Assembly: GCA_014377495.1 (NCBI GenBank)
Contig: JACMPN010000412.1
Coordinates: 1-9,329 of the forward strand
DNA length: 9,329 nucleotides
DNA from: Candidatus Sericytochromatia bacterium
GTDB taxonomy: Bacteria > Cyanobacteriota > Sericytochromatia > JACMPN01
Reading direction: 5' to 3'
In this document: positions 1 through 5,887 of the stretch, piece by piece
Position numbering within the stretch: the first letter of the stretch is position 1
Layout: every line of letters starts with the position of its first letter
Notes under the pieces: generated by a model
What the model was told of the DNA's origin: nothing
Seen by the model: the letters and a program-made list of their open reading frames with translations, nothing else
Databases searched by the model: none
Made by a program: the position numbers and the translations under genes

Positions 1-516
1 CCCGACAACCCCGCCAGACTGGTCAGGGCGGCATTGTTGGTGATGGCCAAGGTGCCTCCAAGGGTGGTGGGACCCGACAACCCCGCCAGACTGGTCAGGG
101 CGCCATTGCCACTGACGGTCAGGTTGAGCCCGACGGCCGTGAGGCGTGACAAGCCAGCCAGACTGGTCAGGGCGGCATTGTTGGTGATGGCCACGCTGAG
201 CCCGGTGGTAATGGACCCCGCCGCACCCGCCAGACTGGTTAGGGCGGCATTGTTGTTGATGATCAGGTTGAGCCCGATGGTCGTGGGCCCCGACCAACCC
301 GCCAGACTGGTCAGGGCGGCATTGTTACTGATGTCCAGGGTGAGCCCAAGGGTGGCGAGAGCCGACAAGCCCTTCAGACTGGTGAGGGCGGCATTGTTGG
401 TGATAATCACGCTGATCCCAACGGTCGTGAGGCCCGATAAACCCACCACACTGGTCAGGGCGGCATTGTTGTTGATGGTCACGTTGCCCCCGACGGTGAC
501 CAGGCTGAAGAGCCCG
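1..516 (-). repeat. Tandem 72-bp repeats coding 24-residue LRR units
   Basis: The plus-strand core gccagactgg (or a 1-3 base variant) starts at 13, 85, 157, 229, 301, 373 and 445, an exact 72-bp period with no indels. Each unit also carries a conserved block, tcagggcggcattgttg or similar. The unit encodes 24 residues of the LRR solenoid of the partial lipoprotein. High DNA identity between units, not just protein similarity, points to recent expansion by recombination or slippage. The array begins outside the window, so the copy number is unknown. Confidence 0.93.
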
Positions 517-1379
517 AACGTAGACAGTTGGGGGTTCCCCTGCAGCGAAAGGGTACCGACGGACTGTAAGGAAGGTAGGCTCAGTTGCGTCAGGCTGGCT
601 TGGTTGTCGACGGTCAAGTTGCTGCTGATAGTCTTCAGGTTGGGCAGGCTGACGGACGCCAAACCGGGGGCCGCCACAGTCAGGCTGCCGGCGATCGTCG
701 TGTAGCCCCTACAGTTGGCCAGGCTCGCCGCATCGGTGATCGTGTAGTTTCCAGCGAACGTGGTGGGTTTGGCCCCGCCGGGATCCTGACCGGCCAACAA
801 CACGGCAGTCGATTCGGCGACCTTTCCACCTACCTGTTCTATCGTCTTGCCGGTAATGGCGGCCACGACGTCAAAGTTGGCACCCGAGACGGTCGACATG
901 AGTGCAGCCGGAAGCACGCCGAGCTTGACGAGGGCGGAGGTCGTCGGGTTGATGATCACGGTGGCGCCGGTGACCGAGTTCCAGCTACTGACCTTGCGCT
1001 CGACCATGGTCCGCAGGGTGACGAAGGCCCCGGTGGAGAGCCGTTTGGATGCCTCCAGGACATAGAAGGTGCCCACGACAGGGACAAAGGGCGGGGCACT
1101 CTGGTAGAGGGTGAAATTGCCTGCCGCATCGGTGACGCCACCGGCGAACGTGGCGTTGGTCGTACGGTCGAGCAGGGCGACACCCGCATTGCCTGTGACG
1201 TCGCCCGTAGTGGCCTTGATGGCAAATCCGGGGCCCATCACCCGACCGCTGATCAGCACCGGACGCGTGTCGGTGGTGGCCTGCCCGGCCGGTGGCTGGC
1301 CTGACGACACGGTCATCGGGCCAGGTTGGCAGGCGGTGATCAAGGCGAAGACGAGGCAGGCAGTGAGCAGGCGACGCAT
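1..1379 (-). CDS. Leucine-rich-repeat (receptor-L-like) lipoprotein, C-terminus cut by window edge
   Basis: Reading is open for 459 codons from the ATG at 1379 to the window edge, so the C-terminus is missing. The first residues are MRRLLTACLVFALITAC, a lipoprotein signal peptide with lipobox I-T-A-C and lipid-anchored Cys17. Residues of about 38-115 form a carboxypeptidase-regulatory-like beta-sandwich (NFTLYQ strand after a G-V-T-D-A-A-G turn). A linker follows, with the motif VSGANFDV shared in near-identical form by the upstream paralogue. From about residue 210 the protein becomes a leucine-rich-repeat solenoid with unit NNAALTSLAGLSG plus TTVG.L.IT, 24 residues long, as in receptor-L/Ecm33-like bacterial proteins. 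At least seven near-identical units are present and the array continues past the edge. A GGAG Shine-Dalgarno fixes the start. The protein is probably an envelope- or surface-anchored binding or adhesion protein. The ligand is unknown and that role is inferred. It is a tandem duplicate of the 1433-2596 gene and probably co-transcribed with it. Confidence 0.88.
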   Translation of the reverse strand, partial: MRRLLTACLVFALITACQPGPMTVSSGQPPAGQATTDTRPVLISGRVMGPGFAIKATTGDVTGNAGVALLDRTTNATFAGGVTDAAGNFTLYQSAPPFVPVVGTFYVLEASKRLSTGAFVTLRTMVERKVSSWNSVTGATVIINPTTSALVKLGVLPAALMSTVSGANFDVVAAITGKTIEQVGGKVAESTAVLLAGQDPGGAKPTTFAGNYTITDAASLANCRGYTTIAGSLTVAAPGLASVSLPNLKTISSNLTVDNQASLTQLSLPSLQSVGTLSLQGNPQLSTFGLFSLVTVGGNVTINNNAALTSVVGLSGLTTVGISVIITNNAALTSLKGLSALATLGLTLDISNNAALTSLAGWSGPTTIGLNLIINNNAALTSLAGAAGSITTGLSVAITNNAALTSLAGLSRLTAVGLNLTVSGNGALTSLAGLSGPTTLGGTLAITNNAALTSLAGLS

Positions 1380-1388
1380 GGGTGATTT

Positions 1389-1392
1389 CTCC
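1389..1392 (-). promoter_or_regulatory. Shine-Dalgarno of the edge LRR lipoprotein
   Basis: On the minus strand GGAG lies 9 nt before the ATG at 1379. It supports that start over the internal ATGs, and that start places the lipobox correctly. Confidence 0.6.
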
Positions 1393-1432
1393 GTGGACAT
1401 GGGCGTGAGACCGTCGAGGTGGGCTCCTGTCG

Positions 1433-2596
1433 TCATGGGGCGTTGCCGGTCGTCGTCGTGGCTGTCGGCAGCGGGGCCTGCAGCTGCACGTTTCGCAGGG
1501 GATTGATCTGGCCGACGAGGGGCAGTGCCCCGTTGTTCGTCACGGTGAAGGCGCCGGCTACGTTGAGCAGGGCCGTCAGACCGAGCGTGGTCAGGGCGGC
1601 ATTGTTGTTGATGGTCAGGGCGGTCCCGACGGACGTGAGGCCCGACAAGCCCGCCAGACTGGTCAGGGCGGCGTCGCCACTGATGGTCAGGGTGCTACCG
1701 ACGGAGGTCAAGCTGGAGAGGCCGACCGTAGCCAGTAGGGGGTTGGCCTGCAACGAGAGCGCGCCAGTGACGGTCTGCAAGGAAGGCAGGATCGCTTGCG
1801 TCAGGCTTGCTTGGGTGTCGATGGTCAAGTTGCCGCCGATCGTCGTCAGATTGGGCAGGTTGACGGCCGCCAGGCCGGGGGCCGTCACGGTCAGGTTGCC
1901 TGTGATCGCCGTGTAGCCCTTAAAGTTGGCCAGGCTCGTTGCGTCGGTGATCGTGTAATTTCCGGCATAGGTCACGGCCTCACCGCCTCCTGCGTCCGTA
2001 CCGTCGGTCAGTTGAGCCGTCAGTCCTACTACCCGGCCGGTGAGGCGGGCGACGCTCCAGGCGCCAATGGCCGACAGGACGTCGAAGTTGACCCCTGACA
2101 CCTTGGCCATGGTCAGCTCCGGCGTCACGGCGACGTCTTCGGCATCAATGCGGGCGATTGCCGTGGTGGTCAGGTTGACGACGACGGTGGTGCCGGTGAT
2201 TGAGGTCCAGCCGGTGCCGACAAGCTTGACGGTGGTGTGCAGGGAGAGGCTGCCGCCAGTGGGGAGGCGGCGGGACACCCTCAGGGTGTAGAACGCCCCG
2301 TCGGTCGCGACGAAGCTGTTGGAGACCGGAAAGAGGGTGAAGGCCCCGGCGGCATTTGTCGAGCCACCGGCCTGGGTGACGCCGTTACCATCGATGAGGG
2401 CGACGAGGGCCGAGTCCACGACCTGGGCGGAGGTTGCCTTGACCGTAAAGCCCGGGGCCATGACCCGGCCGATGAGCACTGGCTGGTCGGCCCGGTAGGC
2501 GATGGCGGTCGGTGCCGGGACGGGTGCCGTGAACGGGCCCGGTTGGCAGGCGGAGAGCAAGGCGGGAATGAGGCTCAAAATGATGAAACGGCGCAT
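1433..2596 (-). CDS. Leucine-rich-repeat (receptor-L-like) lipoprotein, short paralogue
   Basis: This is a complete 387-residue protein. Residues 1-17 (MRRFIILSLIPALLSAC) are a lipoprotein signal with lipobox L-S-A-C. Residues of about 37-115 form a carboxypeptidase-regulatory-like beta domain (GRVMAPGF ... NAAGAFTLFPV). Residues of about 116-205 are a conserved linker with VSGVNFDV. Residues of about 205-365 are a receptor-L-like LRR region that starts at YAGNYTITDATSLANFKGY and ends in 24-residue units such as SGDAALTSLAGLSGLTSVG. The tail is Thr/Pro-rich (PLPTATTTTGNAP). It matches the edge gene along its whole length but has only about two to three canonical repeats, so it looks like the unexpanded copy. 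It starts 17 bp after the stop of the upstream lipoprotein, which implies co-transcription. It is likely a lipid-anchored envelope protein; binding function is inferred from the fold only. Confidence 0.9.
   Translation of the reverse strand: MRRFIILSLIPALLSACQPGPFTAPVPAPTAIAYRADQPVLIGRVMAPGFTVKATSAQVVDSALVALIDGNGVTQAGGSTNAAGAFTLFPVSNSFVATDGAFYTLRVSRRLPTGGSLSLHTTVKLVGTGWTSITGTTVVVNLTTTAIARIDAEDVAVTPELTMAKVSGVNFDVLSAIGAWSVARLTGRVVGLTAQLTDGTDAGGGEAVTYAGNYTITDATSLANFKGYTAITGNLTVTAPGLAAVNLPNLTTIGGNLTIDTQASLTQAILPSLQTVTGALSLQANPLLATVGLSSLTSVGSTLTISGDAALTSLAGLSGLTSVGTALTINNNAALTTLGLTALLNVAGAFTVTNNGALPLVGQINPLRNVQLQAPLPTATTTTGNAP
1581..1724 (-). repeat. Two 72-bp LRR units in the short paralogue
   Basis: Units begin at 1581 and 1653 and keep the same 72-bp spacing and core (gccagactgg at 1653, diverged at 1581) as the array at 1-516. 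The shared unit shows that the expanded array arose from a module already present before the gene duplication, or by exchange between the copies. Confidence 0.75.
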
Positions 2597-2603
2597 AACG
2601 GAT

Positions 2604-2610
2604 CCTCTCT
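2604..2610 (-). promoter_or_regulatory. Shine-Dalgarno of the short LRR lipoprotein
   Basis: AGAGAGG on the minus strand ends 7 nt before the ATG at 2596. It sits 3 nt after the stop codon of the preceding gene (2614-2616). A ribosome finishing that gene covers this site, so translational coupling is likely. Confidence 0.65.
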
Positions 2611-2613
2611 GAA

Positions 2614-3738
2614 CTATCGGGCTGAGCCAGCAAGTTGTGGCAGGGGTGGTGGCGCCGCACCCCCGCCGCCGCCGCCACCGCCGCCACCCGGCGCATCGAC
2701 ACGTCCCAGCGTGATCAGGGTATTGCCCAGGTAGAGGTTGATCCGGCTGATCATTTCCGGCACCACGGCGCCTGCGTTCAGGGCGACCGTCGTGGCCGCC
2801 ACCGTGTCAGTCTTGCCCTGGAACCGGATCGTTGGCGTGGTCACACCGTCACGGACCACCTGGGGGACCTCGAAGCCGTACAGCCATGGCGAGACGGTGA
2901 ACAACGCCCCACTGTCGAGCATGTTGCGGACGACGCCCTGGTGCAGGCTGTCGAGCGTGCCCCGGAAGGTATCCTGCAGGTCGGAGGCGTTCATGGCGAT
3001 GTTGGCCAGACTCTCGATGGCGGCGGCATCCGGCTGGGTCCCGATGGCGGCGTAGGCCGTGAGCAGGCGCTGATCCTTGGGGGACTGTGCCAGGACAGTG
3101 GTGACGGTCGGTTGCAGGCCGGCGACCCTGGCCACGCCATCGCGGCAGCGTTGCCGGGCTGCGGCCGAGTCAGGCCGGCTGAGGGCGAGTTCGGCGAGCT
3201 TGGGGGTGAATTTCTTGCCCAGGATCGTCGTCACCAGCCCGATGCGGATGTCCGTGTCGTAGGGGGCAACTGTAGCCAAGGCGTTCTCAGCGACCTGTTG
3301 CGCGTTCATGGGCAAGGAATAGAGGGTGGTGGGGCCCCGTTTGACGGCGATCAGGAATAGGCTATCAGCCGGCAGCGCTGACTTGAGTGGCAAGGAAAAT
3401 CGGCCGGTCGAGTCGGTGGTGACGCCCGTCTGCACGTCGAGTGCGGCATTGGCGGGGGTGACACCGGGCTGGCCCAGGACGAGGAAGACGGCGGCGTTGG
3501 CAAAAGGTTGCTCACCCAGGACGACGGTGCCATGCAGGCTGAAGGCGGCACTGGGGGCCGACGTTGCGCCGGGCTCAGCCGGTATCGTCTGTCCCGGGGT
3601 CGCCTGTCCTGGCGTCGTCTGTCCCGGCGTCGTCTGTCCCGGCGTAGCGGGCTGGGGCTGGTCGGGACTCATGGTCGCCGGTTGGCATGAAACGAGACCG
3701 ATGAGGATGGGCAGGAGTGTCAAATGGAACGAACCCAT
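2614..3738 (-). CDS. Lipoprotein with Pro-rich linker, carboxypeptidase-regulatory-like domain and Gly10 tail
   Basis: The reading frame is open back to 3951. I place the start at the ATG at 3738 (374 residues), because this puts the lipoprotein signal MGSFHLTLLPILIGLVSC, lipobox L-V-S-C, at the N-terminus. The n-region lacks Lys/Arg, which is unusual. Residues of about 22-50 are a Pro/Gln/Thr linker with four TPGQT-type repeats. Residues of about 55-130 look like a carboxypeptidase-regulatory-like beta-sandwich (FSLHGTVVLGEQPFANAAV ... TTDSTGRFSLPL). Residues of about 130-350 are mostly helical and I do not recognise them. The C-terminus has ten consecutive Gly, then AAPPPLPQ. It is the first gene of the three-gene lipoprotein operon. 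It probably belongs to an envelope or surface assembly with the LRR proteins. No enzymatic motif is visible. Confidence 0.8.
   Translation of the reverse strand: MGSFHLTLLPILIGLVSCQPATMSPDQPQPATPGQTTPGQTTPGQATPGQTIPAEPGATSAPSAAFSLHGTVVLGEQPFANAAVFLVLGQPGVTPANAALDVQTGVTTDSTGRFSLPLKSALPADSLFLIAVKRGPTTLYSLPMNAQQVAENALATVAPYDTDIRIGLVTTILGKKFTPKLAELALSRPDSAAARQRCRDGVARVAGLQPTVTTVLAQSPKDQRLLTAYAAIGTQPDAAAIESLANIAMNASDLQDTFRGTLDSLHQGVVRNMLDSGALFTVSPWLYGFEVPQVVRDGVTTPTIRFQGKTDTVAATTVALNAGAVVPEMISRINLYLGNTLITLGRVDAPGGGGGGGGGGAAPPPLPQLAGSAR
2659..2688 (-). repeat. Gly10-encoding GGC triplet run
   Basis: Ten consecutive Gly codons (GGC/GGT/GGG) stand near the 3' end of the lipoprotein gene, followed by Ala and Pro codons. 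The triplet run is a candidate for slippage. In protein it gives a flexible tail. Confidence 0.8.
3585..3644 (-). repeat. Four 15-bp repeats encoding TPGQT-type linker
   Basis: Units of 15 bp start at 3585, 3600, 3615 and 3630; the last two are identical (tcgtctgtcccggcg). They encode the 5-residue Pro-Gly-Gln-Thr repeats just after the lipidated cysteine. Such linkers typically hold a domain away from the membrane. Confidence 0.85.
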
Positions 3739-3807
3739 GTCGGGTGAACTCTCTTCAACGCAGCCGCAGGGAAGATGGGTGATCACTGCGCTGGTTGCAT
3801 GGACGGA

Positions 3808-3836
3808 GTGACATGACGTGTTCAACAAAGCGTCAA
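3808..3836 (-). promoter_or_regulatory. Weak candidate promoter of the lipoprotein operon
   Basis: On the minus strand TTGACG (3831-3836) is a good -35 (5/6). A poor -10, TGTCAC (3808-3813, 3/6), follows after 17 bp. It lies about 70 bp before the 3738 start, in the only gap ahead of the operon. The weak -10 keeps confidence low. Confidence 0.25.
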
Positions 3837-3859
3837 CGTCTGAATAGTGCCACATAAAG

Positions 3860-4523
3860 GCGGCGTTCATGGCCAGCGCCCACACCAAATTCACCGGTGA
3901 AATCGGCGCCTGCATGGCCACATCGGGGCCCGGCGCCATCCACCTGCTCAATGGCCTTTACGACGCCAAGCTGGATCACCAGCCCGTCATCGCCGTCGTG
4001 GGCCAGACGGCCCGGTTCTCCGTCGGCGGCGACTATCAGCAGGAAGTCGACCTGCGTGCTCAACGCCGGCAAACGGGTGGCGATCCTCGTCGGCATCGGC
4101 GCCATGCAGATGAACGGCATCAACGAATTGCTGACGATCGCCCGCTATTGGCGGGACTGGGAGGACCCGCGCCTGATCGTCATGGTCCTCAACAACCGTG
4201 ACCTGAATATGGTGACTTGGGAGATGCGCGCCATGGAGGGCACTCCGGCCTTCAAGGCATCCCAGGAACTGCCCGATTTCCCCTCTGCGCGCTACGCCGA
4301 GTCGATTGGCCTGAAAGGAATCCGGGTCGACGATCCCGGTCGCGTCGCCTCCGCCTGGGACGAGGCGCTCGCCGCCACGTGCCCTGTCGTCTACGAAGCC
4401 ATTGTGGATCCAGACGTGCCGCCATTGCCGCCGCACATTTCCTTTGATCAGGCCAAGGACTACATGTCCGCGATGGTGAAGGGGGACGCCCACGCCTTGG
4501 GTGTCATAAAGCATGCGCTCCAG
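3860..4523 (+). pseudogene. Decayed pyruvate-oxidase/acetolactate-synthase-like ThDP enzyme
   Basis: Two frames carry pieces of one thiamine-diphosphate enzyme of the pyruvate oxidase / acetolactate synthase family, normally about 550-600 residues. Frame A (3860-4054) gives AAFMASAHTKFTGEIG, then ATSGPGAIHLLNGLYDAKLD and QQEVDL, the family's N-terminal ThDP-binding domain without its first 50 or so residues and without the catalytic Glu segment. At about 4054 the match moves to frame B, where AGKRVAILVG, the start of the middle domain, fuses directly to AMQMNGINELLTIARYW of the C-terminal domain. About 200 residues are missing there, and the GDG cofactor motif reads GIG. The rest (VLNNRDLN ... 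GLKGIRVDD ... PPLPPHI ... GVIKHALQ) is well preserved to about 4523. The normal end is also lost, and frame B runs on to 4673 with unrelated sequence. So there is a 5' loss, two internal deletions and one frameshift. It is non-functional. An assembly chimera is a less likely alternative. Confidence 0.85.
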
Positions 4524-4629
4524 CATATGGCAGTCAGCTTTTCCCGATTCTGGCCCCGAACCAGGTTCCCGAGCCCTAGCGGAGTCCGGGGGGATTGGTT
4601 GTTGCCCGGCATTTTCTTCGTAAGGTTAA
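4524..4629. other. Non-coding spacer after the pseudogene
   Basis: I see no gene here. The only structure is a short interrupted palindrome, GAACCAGGTTC (4558-4568), and a G-rich run (gtccggggggatt). The pseudogene frame stays open through it without recognisable homology. Confidence 0.5.
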
Positions 4630-4656
4630 GCAAGTTTAGTCAGGATTTAACGATAA
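4630..4656 (+). promoter_or_regulatory. Candidate sigma-28 (FliA/SigD-type) promoter
   Basis: GCAAGTTT (4630-4637), an 11-bp spacer, then AACGATAA (4649-4656). The enterobacterial sigma-28 consensus is TAAAGTTT-N11-GCCGATAA: six of eight match in each half and the spacer is exact, including the diagnostic CGATAA. The element ends 45 bp before the ATG at 4702, leaving room for a short leader with a good Shine-Dalgarno. It implies that the phospholipase-C-like gene belongs to the flagellar/motility regulon. It is also flanked by imperfect inverted repeats (GGTTA at 4624, TAACC at 4654). A chance match is possible in an AT-richer spacer. Confidence 0.5.
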
Positions 4657-4684
4657 CCACTGCAGTCAGTTAGGCGTGTGATAA

Positions 4685-4691
4685 AGGAAGG
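4685..4691 (+). promoter_or_regulatory. Shine-Dalgarno selecting the ATG at 4702
   Basis: AGGAAGG lies 10 nt before the ATG at 4702. An in-frame GTG at 4678 lies upstream of this element and has no Shine-Dalgarno of its own, so the ATG is the preferred start. Confidence 0.65.
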
Positions 4692-4701
4692 GTGTCGAGC
4701 G

Positions 4702-5865
4702 ATGGCAGTGGAGACGATCACCGGGGCGCATCGTGTGACGCCGGCACAGCGGCCGACCCGTGCCCAGCCGGCCCACCCGCACCAGCATGTGATTCCGCAG
4801 CGGTTCACCGCCAAGACGCCGGCTGCTTACGATCCGGACCAGATTTATCTGACGGTCGATCCACGGCAGGCGATGCAGATGGTCATCAAGGTGACCGGCA
4901 AACCCTCTGGTTACACCTCACCCGCCCAGGAGCAGGCTTACATTGAATCCCTGGCCATGGGGACACCGGTTGCCCAGTATGATCCCGAAGGCTTCATGGC
5001 CAGGCTCGGCCTGACGGGCATCAAAGGGGCCGGCCGCACCGACGAATCCTTCGTTCATGCTGTCCGCCAGACCACTTACGTGCCGGACACCGAGGTCGGC
5101 GGGCACAGCATCTGGATCCAGGGCAAAATGTTCGACAAACTGCTTCACGACCCTGAGGCGTTCGCCAAGGTGAAAAATTCCGTGGGCGTCGTCATGGATG
5201 CCCGGGCGAACAGCCGCAAGGACTGGACGAAGCCCCTGCCGGACAAACAGACGCTGCATCCGACCGGTGAAACACCCAAGCAGCGGTATCCGCATGCGTT
5301 AAAGGGAATCCCCAATACGGAAGTGCCGTTGACCTGGCATGAGGATTTTCACGGCGGCGTGCCCGGGCAGCACATCCACGACGGCGGTGCCGGCTACGGG
5401 ACCTATGCCATCGCCAAGGCGGTCGGTTTTTCTACGGCACAGGCCATCCGTTTCGGCGAGGTCTGCAACAACGTCGACAACGGCAAGACTCCTTATGGTT
5501 CGACCGGCCCCAGTCCCATCGGCGCCTTGGACCGTCACTTCAATTTCAACCGGGGCGGTGAGGACTCGCGACTGATCTTCGCCCGCAAGCACTTGGAGCG
5601 GGCGATCGAGTACGGCCGCAAGGGCGCCTACAACGAGGCCGAAACCGAGATCGGCGTGGGTCTCCACAGCCTGCAGGACCTGTTTGCCCACGCCCAGTCG
5701 TCCACCAGCGTCCATGCGACGATGGGCGGTTTTCTCGACGAGCCGGAATATTCGCCCGTCGGCATGGTCGAGGCCACCGTCGCCACCCGCAACTATATGA
5801 AAGCGTACCTCAAGGGCATCAGTTCGAGCGATGGCAGGTACGCCGTCGCCAACTCGGACAAATAG
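4702..5865 (+). CDS. Phospholipase C / P1-nuclease-superfamily-like protein without signal peptide
   Basis: The protein has 387 residues from the ATG at 4702 (395 if the GTG at 4678 were used). Residues 1-45 are Pro/Gln/His-rich, apparently disordered, and no signal peptide or membrane segment is visible. Residues of about 46-210 are a domain I do not recognise, with HSIWIQGKMFDKLLHDPEAF at 135-154. Residues of about 213-350 resemble the zinc-dependent phospholipase C / S1-P1 nuclease superfamily: HIHDGG (224-229), R-x2-GEVCNNVDN (250-260), DRHFNFN (277-283), an amphipathic helix, then LHSLQDLFAH (321-330), matching the family's H-x3-D-x3-H helix, and His338. Candidate metal ligands are H226, D227, E253, D259, H279, H322, D326, H330 and H338. 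Substrate is unknown: phospholipid, nucleic acid or none. Known family enzymes are secreted, so the absent leader is odd. It stands alone on its strand behind a sigma-28-like promoter. Confidence 0.75.
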   Translation: MAVETITGAHRVTPAQRPTRAQPAHPHQHVIPQRFTAKTPAAYDPDQIYLTVDPRQAMQMVIKVTGKPSGYTSPAQEQAYIESLAMGTPVAQYDPEGFMARLGLTGIKGAGRTDESFVHAVRQTTYVPDTEVGGHSIWIQGKMFDKLLHDPEAFAKVKNSVGVVMDARANSRKDWTKPLPDKQTLHPTGETPKQRYPHALKGIPNTEVPLTWHEDFHGGVPGQHIHDGGAGYGTYAIAKAVGFSTAQAIRFGEVCNNVDNGKTPYGSTGPSPIGALDRHFNFNRGGEDSRLIFARKHLERAIEYGRKGAYNEAETEIGVGLHSLQDLFAHAQSSTSVHATMGGFLDEPEYSPVGMVEATVATRNYMKAYLKGISSSDGRYAVANSDK

Positions 5866-5884
5866 GGCGGCAAAAGAGCCGCCC
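5865..5884. terminator. GC hairpin between convergent genes
   Basis: GGGCGGC (5865-5871) and GCCGCCC (5878-5884) form a perfect 7-bp stem with loop AAAAGA. It begins on the last base of the plus-strand stop codon and ends 3 bp before the minus-strand stop (5888-5890). There is no long T-run on either side; the minus strand has TATTTGT after the stem. It probably acts as a bidirectional, imperfect terminator or mRNA-end stabiliser. Confidence 0.6.
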
Positions 5885-5887
5885 GAC

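Noticed and set aside
34..705. 223-codon plus-strand open frame with repeated ARLVRAALL units
   Set aside because: It is the antisense reading of the 72-bp LRR repeats; its periodicity comes from the repeat, and the minus strand gives a lipoprotein signal and canonical LRRs.
585..1304. 239-codon plus-strand open frame
   Set aside because: It is antisense to the partial LRR lipoprotein, low in hydrophobic core residues, and has no recognisable motif.
3739..3951. N-terminal extension of the 2614-3738 lipoprotein to an ATG at 3951
   Set aside because: It would bury the lipobox signal peptide at residue 72 and overlap the pseudogene. The extension has no protein-like features.
4558..4568. GAACCAGGTTC palindrome, considered as a tRNA T-arm or terminator
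   Set aside because: There is no surrounding cloverleaf, no conserved tRNA positions and no T-run; it is too short to support a function.
3897..4673. Intact 258-residue ThDP enzyme
   Set aside because: Its first 50 or so residues are a wrong-frame reading of the N-terminal domain, the GDG motif is lost, most of the middle domain is absent and the tail past 4523 is unrelated. It is a pseudogene fragment.
5865..5884. Strong intrinsic terminator
   Set aside because: The stem is good but no proper U-tract follows on the plus strand and only a weak one on the minus strand, so it is kept only as a probable bidirectional terminator.
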